Source of the DNA: Allium sativum
Lineage: Eukaryota; Streptophyta; Magnoliopsida; Asparagales; Amaryllidaceae
Assembly: GCA_030737875.1 (NCBI GenBank)
Contig: CM060923.1
Location: 175,439,696-175,503,695 of the forward strand
Length of the DNA stretch: 64,000 nt
Reading direction: 5' to 3'
Shown here: piece by piece, positions 58,698 through 64,000 of the stretch
Numbering within the stretch: the first letter of the stretch is position 1
How the letters are laid out: each line of letters opens with the position of its first letter
The notes under the pieces: model-generated
Databases searched by the model: none
What the model was told of the DNA's origin: nothing
Seen by the model: only the letters and a program-made list of their open reading frames with translations
Position numbers and translations under genes: made by a program

Positions 58698-60432
58698 CCA
58701 ACTGTAACAGCGCGACTTTCGATGAGCTCGAATGTCGTGTCATTAATAAAGAAATTGAAATAGATAAAGAAAAGAACTAAACAAGAACATCAGAATCTCA
58801 CAGCTGAATTTAAAAAAATATAATATCGCATAAAATATTGCATATCAGAGTTTGTTACATCATAGTACATTATTAGAACACACACCATATGTGATACTAG
58901 CCCAATACATCATACAAACTGGATACACAGATATAGATATAACTAGTAAGCTGACTCCGGAAGTCCCAGTCCAAATTACTCCAAAAGATTTCCACTTATC
59001 ACCTGGATCACTTATCTACTCATAACAATGGTTATGAGTACTCAAGAGTTCATGAAAAACACAGAAAAATAAACACTAGGTCAGTCAGGGGACTGGTGTG
59101 AGTAAACAATTTAAAATAGCTTTAAAATAAGGAAATAATGGAACAGAGTTTTTCTCTTATGAGAACGGATTTGTTTAACTTTAGAAAAACATTTCAAAAA
59201 GAAAAGTAATCGTAAGACCGATCCACACATAAACATGGATGGTTTTTACCTTACGATAACCAAAACATTTTGATTCAAAATCATCTGATATTACAGTAGT
59301 TTTTATAAAATAAATAATCATCTAGAGGAATGCTTGCATCTCACGCTCCATATAAATAATATAAAATCAAAAACCATAGACACTTATTGGAGATTGGATT
59401 CCGACTATGACAAAGTATGAAACCACCTGCCGATCAGTGTACTCTATAGGGGATACACTGGGGTTCAACTAGAACATCTTGCAACCCGATTACGCATAAC
59501 CACCCACTTTAGCTTGAGTGTAGCAAATATATTATCACCCCACGGTTGTGATTAACAACCGCTACCGAATGCTGCAGCAGCGAAATATAGATTAAGAAGA
59601 CAAAAGGAATTCCTCTAGATGGTGATAATACACCCTGCTTGGGAATGACCAACCTAGCCATGTTGCCTTCCCGATTTTTGTCATTTCCTAGTTGTGAGGC
59701 TTGAGGTCATGCTTACCTTTTTGACAAATTACTTCTTCACTCACTTTGGATGCCACACCGTTATATCTGTTAGAACACTCATTTATTTTCCCAAATATAT
59801 TACGGGAATAAAGCTAAGAGAAATGAATTCCTCCTCTTCCAACGTAATATACTTACGAAAAGTTGATGTGTAAGATCTTATAGATATACGTTGTTAGACA
59901 CTCGACCATGTCGGTTGTCCTGGGGCTGGACAAACCGAAGGCACTATTCTGTAAAACAAAATAGCCCTTGCATATCTCCGTCTTCAATTATCTTCAATAA
60001 TCTCTGACATGCGTCGTATAAATCGAATCGAAGTGGAATATAAATTCTGGACTCTTCGAAACGATCAACGTATGTCTTTTAAAGTCATATGATATTTAAG
60101 GAAACTGGTTTGTATAAAATCTTTACTTTAATACGAAGCATTCGTTGCTTTAAAAGAAACCAATAATCAACTTAAATCGATTGAATAACAATTCAATATT
60201 TTAGCTTCCTTGGCTTAATACATATAAAACAGATAGTCGATCAAATTTCTATCATTCCAAACCTTTGCATTTCTATTTTCATTTCATATATTAAATCGAT
60301 CATATATTCTTTTTAATAACTTCAACCAAAACAGAATCAGATCTTTCTATATTGTTTATAATCCAGGTATTTGACTATGACTTCTTTATATTTGTAAATA
60401 AACAACTACACACCCATTATTTTATTATCTAA

Positions 60433-61069
60433 CTAGAAGGACCGTGCTTCGCACATGGAAATGAATACAATAATTTTAGTTTGTTAATTGCAACAATTAT
60501 TTTGTTGTTAAAGTGTATAGTTATATTTCGTAAGATTCAACAAACTGAGTTCTTTCTGTATGGGTCCATAGTCGAGTCATCGATTATTTATCTTATTTGT
60601 ACATATATTTATATTATAAATATGTATACTTACTATAAATTTCAATCTCCTTCTTACTTCTCTCTTATTTTTACTTTGTTCTGTTAGCCCACCACTGGCC
60701 CAAATGCTTTAGGCTATCTCCCCCTTAAATATTTGCTGCGCCCCTTTCTTCCTTTCCATTTCAACACTGATTAAGCTTGTTTTAAAACCACAGTCTAACT
60801 TTATCAGGATACAGTTGAATTCTATCCTCACGCATTTACCAATACACTACATGCAACCATGCCGTCTTCTTATCACACTCTTCTTCCTTGTTGTCACCCT
60901 ACAGAGCCCCCTTCTTCTTTTGTTTTAACATTTTTATTATTTTCCTTTTTTCTTGATTGGCATCCTTTTTTCTAAGCAAAACAAACTTGACTGTATTACT
61001 GCAAGGGAGTCTCTACAGATCTTCATCAAGCAGTCAAAGTGATGGCAACTTTTGTTATATATGTATATA

Positions 61070-61119
<50 letters not shown>

Positions 61120-62860
61120 CATGGGATATATACATATTATTGCAAACGAGATGCTATATACATGGGATATATACATATTATTGCAAACGAGATGCAATAC
61201 ATTCGATCCTGAAAAAACTTAGCAAATCAAAATTTAGTCTTCCTTGTTATCTTTAACATCACCAGTTCCTCCCAAAAAGAAACTTCTTCTTTTTACTGTC
61301 AACTTTTGCTTTCCTGTTTCTTCTGTCTAACTTCCCATATTCCTATTTTTGTTGTTAAAACACGACATGACCATTACTAGCTAACGTTTCTAACCTAAAA
61401 CCTACCTCACATGTTAATAGTTAACACTCTCGACGTTGCTCTTCTTACATCACTATTATTTGCAGTTTGCAAAAGAAAAAAAATGGTGCACAGCAGTGCA
61501 CTTGTGCACTCGCACAAACTCCACATCCAACGACACTCTGCACCACTACTTCTTCTCTCTTGCATTTCGCTGTTGCGTGCTCCATTTCCTTCATTTTGTT
61601 GAATTAACTGTTATGCCCACACTCCAACTGAAAACTCACATCTTCCCATTAGCATAGCAACAGACTTCAGTCTTCAACCCACCCTTCCTTCTACGTAACG
61701 AAGGAATCCGTATACTGTCCTATTCACATTTATTTCTTTGTTTTTGGAGTTAAAATAATGTCTTCTACTTAAATACATGATTTCTTTTGATTTTTCCTAT
61801 CTACTTCACTACTGCGCCTAGACTCTTTCTCTCGCCTTTGGTTTACATGCTATCCTCTTCTTTCATTTGTTAATCAGTGTGCTTTAACTTAAACATGTGA
61901 ATGCAACAGCTCGAGTCCATGGCCATTTCTTTTTTTTCCTCAAACACCGTGATCTATACCTATCTTGCATGAATCTTTTGTCATGCATGGACCTATGTCT
62001 CCAAACAAACAAGTATGGAGCACAGATGCACTTCACTCCAAGCCTACGCATCAACAGATGCATTGTTCAGCTCTTACTTTGGTGCGTGATCAGTTTTGGT
62101 TTAAATGGTTTAAAGTTCGACAAACTCTGTTTCAAACATTTGTTTATTTATTTATTATAACAAACTCTGTTTTTTGTTCTTTTTCTATGGAGACGTATGA
62201 ACTATTTTCATGTAGAAACCCGACCTTATGAACTTTAAACATTTAAGTTAAAGATTTTTATTTTAGTTTAATAAACTAAAGGAAATATATTTCTTGTATC
62301 GTTCATTTCTCAGAAACTAACTGACATAACCAACATTTGTTTATGCTGATAGTGTTTCAATCCATATCAGTGTTTATATGATACAGACCCGACATTCATA
62401 TATATAGTTAAAACTAGAAAAACTTGGCTGTTTATCCAACAATTCATTGGCTCTTTGATGTTGTTCTCTATTATTTAACACCGGTCTAAGTTTTGCATTC
62501 ATCTCAAAGTTTAAACCAAATGATTAAATCGGACCAATACAACATATTCAAAAACACATGCATCATATACTTATTAATTAGAGGTAGATTTAAATTTGGG
62601 AAAACAAGAAGTTTACTCACCTATCTTACAAAGCTCTATTCTAAGAATCTGCTATTTCTGGGAGCTCTGAGTTTCCCATTTGATTTTTGCGTGGAGAATA
62701 TGGGAGCTTACGGTGGTATTTATAGACAAATTTAAGTACTAAAATATTGGCTCATTAAAGGTTTGCACCCTCTTTTACCCTACACATTGAATACATGATT
62801 TTACAACACCTTTGAGCTTGAAGTTCTGTTTTAAACAATCAAATCAACCAATTTTCAATC
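60433..62860 (-). mobile_element. Possible Helitron inside the A2 5' LTR (3' end at 60433)
   Basis: On the minus strand the sequence near 60433-60455 reads GTGCGAAGCACGGTCCTTCTAG and is followed by T. That is a short GTGC/GCAC hairpin about ten bases before a terminal CTAG, the signature of Helitron 3' ends, with insertion before T. The block is missing from the A1 LTR. The 5' TC end is not certain; about 62860 is only where homology with A1 resumes. No Rep/helicase is encoded, so it would be non-autonomous. Confidence 0.4.
61050..61200. repeat. TA-rich microsatellite with a 41-bp tandem duplication
   Basis: A run of (TA)n with interspersed GTATAT spans about 61050-61118. It is followed by two copies of a 41-bp unit starting ATGGGATATATACATATTAT at 61121 and 61162. 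Confidence 0.9.
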
Positions 62861-64000
62861 ATTTGATTTTTAACACATCATATATGAATATATATGAAAT
62901 CAAATAAACAACAGATAATATATATTTTTGAGGAATCCAGTTGGATTCCTCCAACCTGTTTTCCTGCATCCACAGATGTTAGTCAACATAGTAATACCCA
63001 TCCTGCTTCGAGGCAGGATATCGCGGTATAGAAGGTCATCCACTAATCATAGCGTGGGGCGTATAGGGTAATCATCCGCTAATGAAACCGCGGGCATCCG
63101 CTAATGAAACCGCGGGAATCCAACCAATCATCAACCCAATATATATATAATAGTTAAGCCTAAATAACTATATATATTTAAATCAACCAAGCAACATTCA
63201 AACAAGCATAACAATTATTTTTAATGATATAAAAATAATTCTAATTAAATGGTGAGTGAGGTTTACTCACTAGGATTTTTATTTTGCGCTTGTACCAACT
63301 TCAATTTCCTTTTATCGATTTCCTTAGCAAAGATATTTCAACTCCAAAAGTCCATACAGCTTGATTGATTCACCCTTGTACATTGATTTATTCCATTCAT
63401 TAATTTCTAATTCCAGCTCAAACAGTTCACAGCTATGCATTGCTAGACGGACTCTATCCGATAAGATCTTGTATATATTTTAATGACATTCATTATTTAT
63501 CGAACAATTTAAATGAAAATAAAATAAAATAAAATTGTTAAATTAAATTAATTACCTTTTAATATCCCTTAACACTATCATCTCTTTCCTTAAATGCAAT
63601 AGGCATTCCTTGACCAACCTTTGACGATGTTACCTTCACTGCGAAGTGCAGAGTCTAACTGTCACCAGACCCAACTCAACAGTTCATGAAAACTTCCTGC
63701 TGTACCCACAACTCAACCCTCTTATACAACCACAAAACCGCGACCAGACTCCCCAAACAAAATCCCGTCCATCGCCTTCCCTATTCGAAACTCCAGATCA
63801 CGATCTATAAGCCAAAATCGCACCTTTATTCATTGTTGTTGACGACGTACTCCACCACCATCACCTTCATACTGTTAAACAACGCACCTAACTTCACCGT
63901 CGACCCCCCCTGAGTTCACCCACGTCGCTACAGGAACAACCCCACCTTCACTTCAACCTGCGAACCAATCACTAATCACAATGACCAAGGTTTCGAACCT

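Larger units (their letters stand above)
50969..64000 (-). mobile_element. Family-A element A2: long LTRs around a tiny non-coding interior, interrupted by B2
   Basis: The 3' LTR is 50969-52250, the interior 52251-52760 (about 510 bp) and the 5' LTR runs from 58703 past the window end. The interior starts with a polypurine tract and the GGGA hairpin and ends in a tRNA-Met primer site (52747-52758, one mismatch). It has no coding capacity, so this is a non-autonomous LARD or TRIM-like element. B2 (52761-58697) separates interior from 5' LTR. The 3' LTR is only 1.28 kb, while the 5' LTR exceeds 5 kb, so one LTR must have been rearranged. Confidence 0.75.
58703..64000 (-). repeat. 5' LTR of A2, extends past the window end
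   Basis: Begins TGTAACAGCGCGACTTTC. 59080-59960 corresponds to A1 at about 830-1860, and 62930-63270 to A1 at about 3390-3660. Between about 60433 and 62860 lies sequence absent from A1, probably an inserted element. The far terminus (a GTTACA or CATTACA end) is not in the window. ORFs near 63686-63913 lie in LTR sequence and have no domain. Confidence 0.75.

Overview
The window is repeat-dominated nuclear DNA from a flowering plant, most likely a eudicot. It is AT-rich and packed with plant LTR retrotransposons (Ty1/copia of SIRE type, Ty3/gypsy chromoviruses, a Tat-type gag) whose primer-binding sites mostly match plant initiator tRNA-Met. It also holds CACTA, hAT and probable Helitron DNA transposons. 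The only recognisable host-type gene is a broken, intronless copy of a plant group-B (MPK4-like) MAP kinase. I see no intact host gene, tRNA, rRNA or CRISPR array. The species cannot be fixed from the sequence alone.

Layout. 1-6276: the 5' end, minus strand, of a retrotransposon with a giant LTR (family A, 5.86 kb). 6277-8674: DNA-transposon debris and a possible old LTR piece. 8675-18414: a decayed SIRE-type copia element (minus strand) with an extra ORF between pol and the 3' LTR. 19188-29870: a young but pol-defective chromovirus (B1, minus strand) with 3.16-kb LTRs and a perfect GATAG target-site duplication. 30762-40019: a 9.3-kb CACTA element (duplication AAT) carrying a hAT-type MITE (duplication CATATAGA) and the MAP kinase retropseudogene. 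Pieces at 29876-30761 and 40020-40123 (probably also 18415-19187) are what is left of one old family-A LTR that B1 and the CACTA element split.

40420-50968: a second copia element (plus strand) cut inside its gag zinc knuckle by a 7.9-kb gag-only Tat-type element (41284-49201, a TR-GAG). 50969-64000: a second family-A element (minus strand) with very long LTRs around only about 0.5 kb of non-coding interior. It is interrupted exactly at its LTR/primer-site border by a second chromovirus (B2, 52761-58697, plus strand, duplication CCAAC). Its 5' LTR runs off the right edge.

The parts relate as parasites and hosts of one another, not as a pathway. Most are non-autonomous (CACTA without recognisable transposase, gag-only element, pol-deleted chromoviruses, coding-free family-A element), so they would have depended on enzymes supplied in trans. 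The most interesting signals are RNA- or DNA-structure motifs kept in the retroelements: a GNRA-type hairpin just before the polypurine tract in three elements with a compensatory base-pair change, a pair of related hairpins with covarying arms in the transcribed LTR, and a cluster of GTCGAC palindromes in U3.
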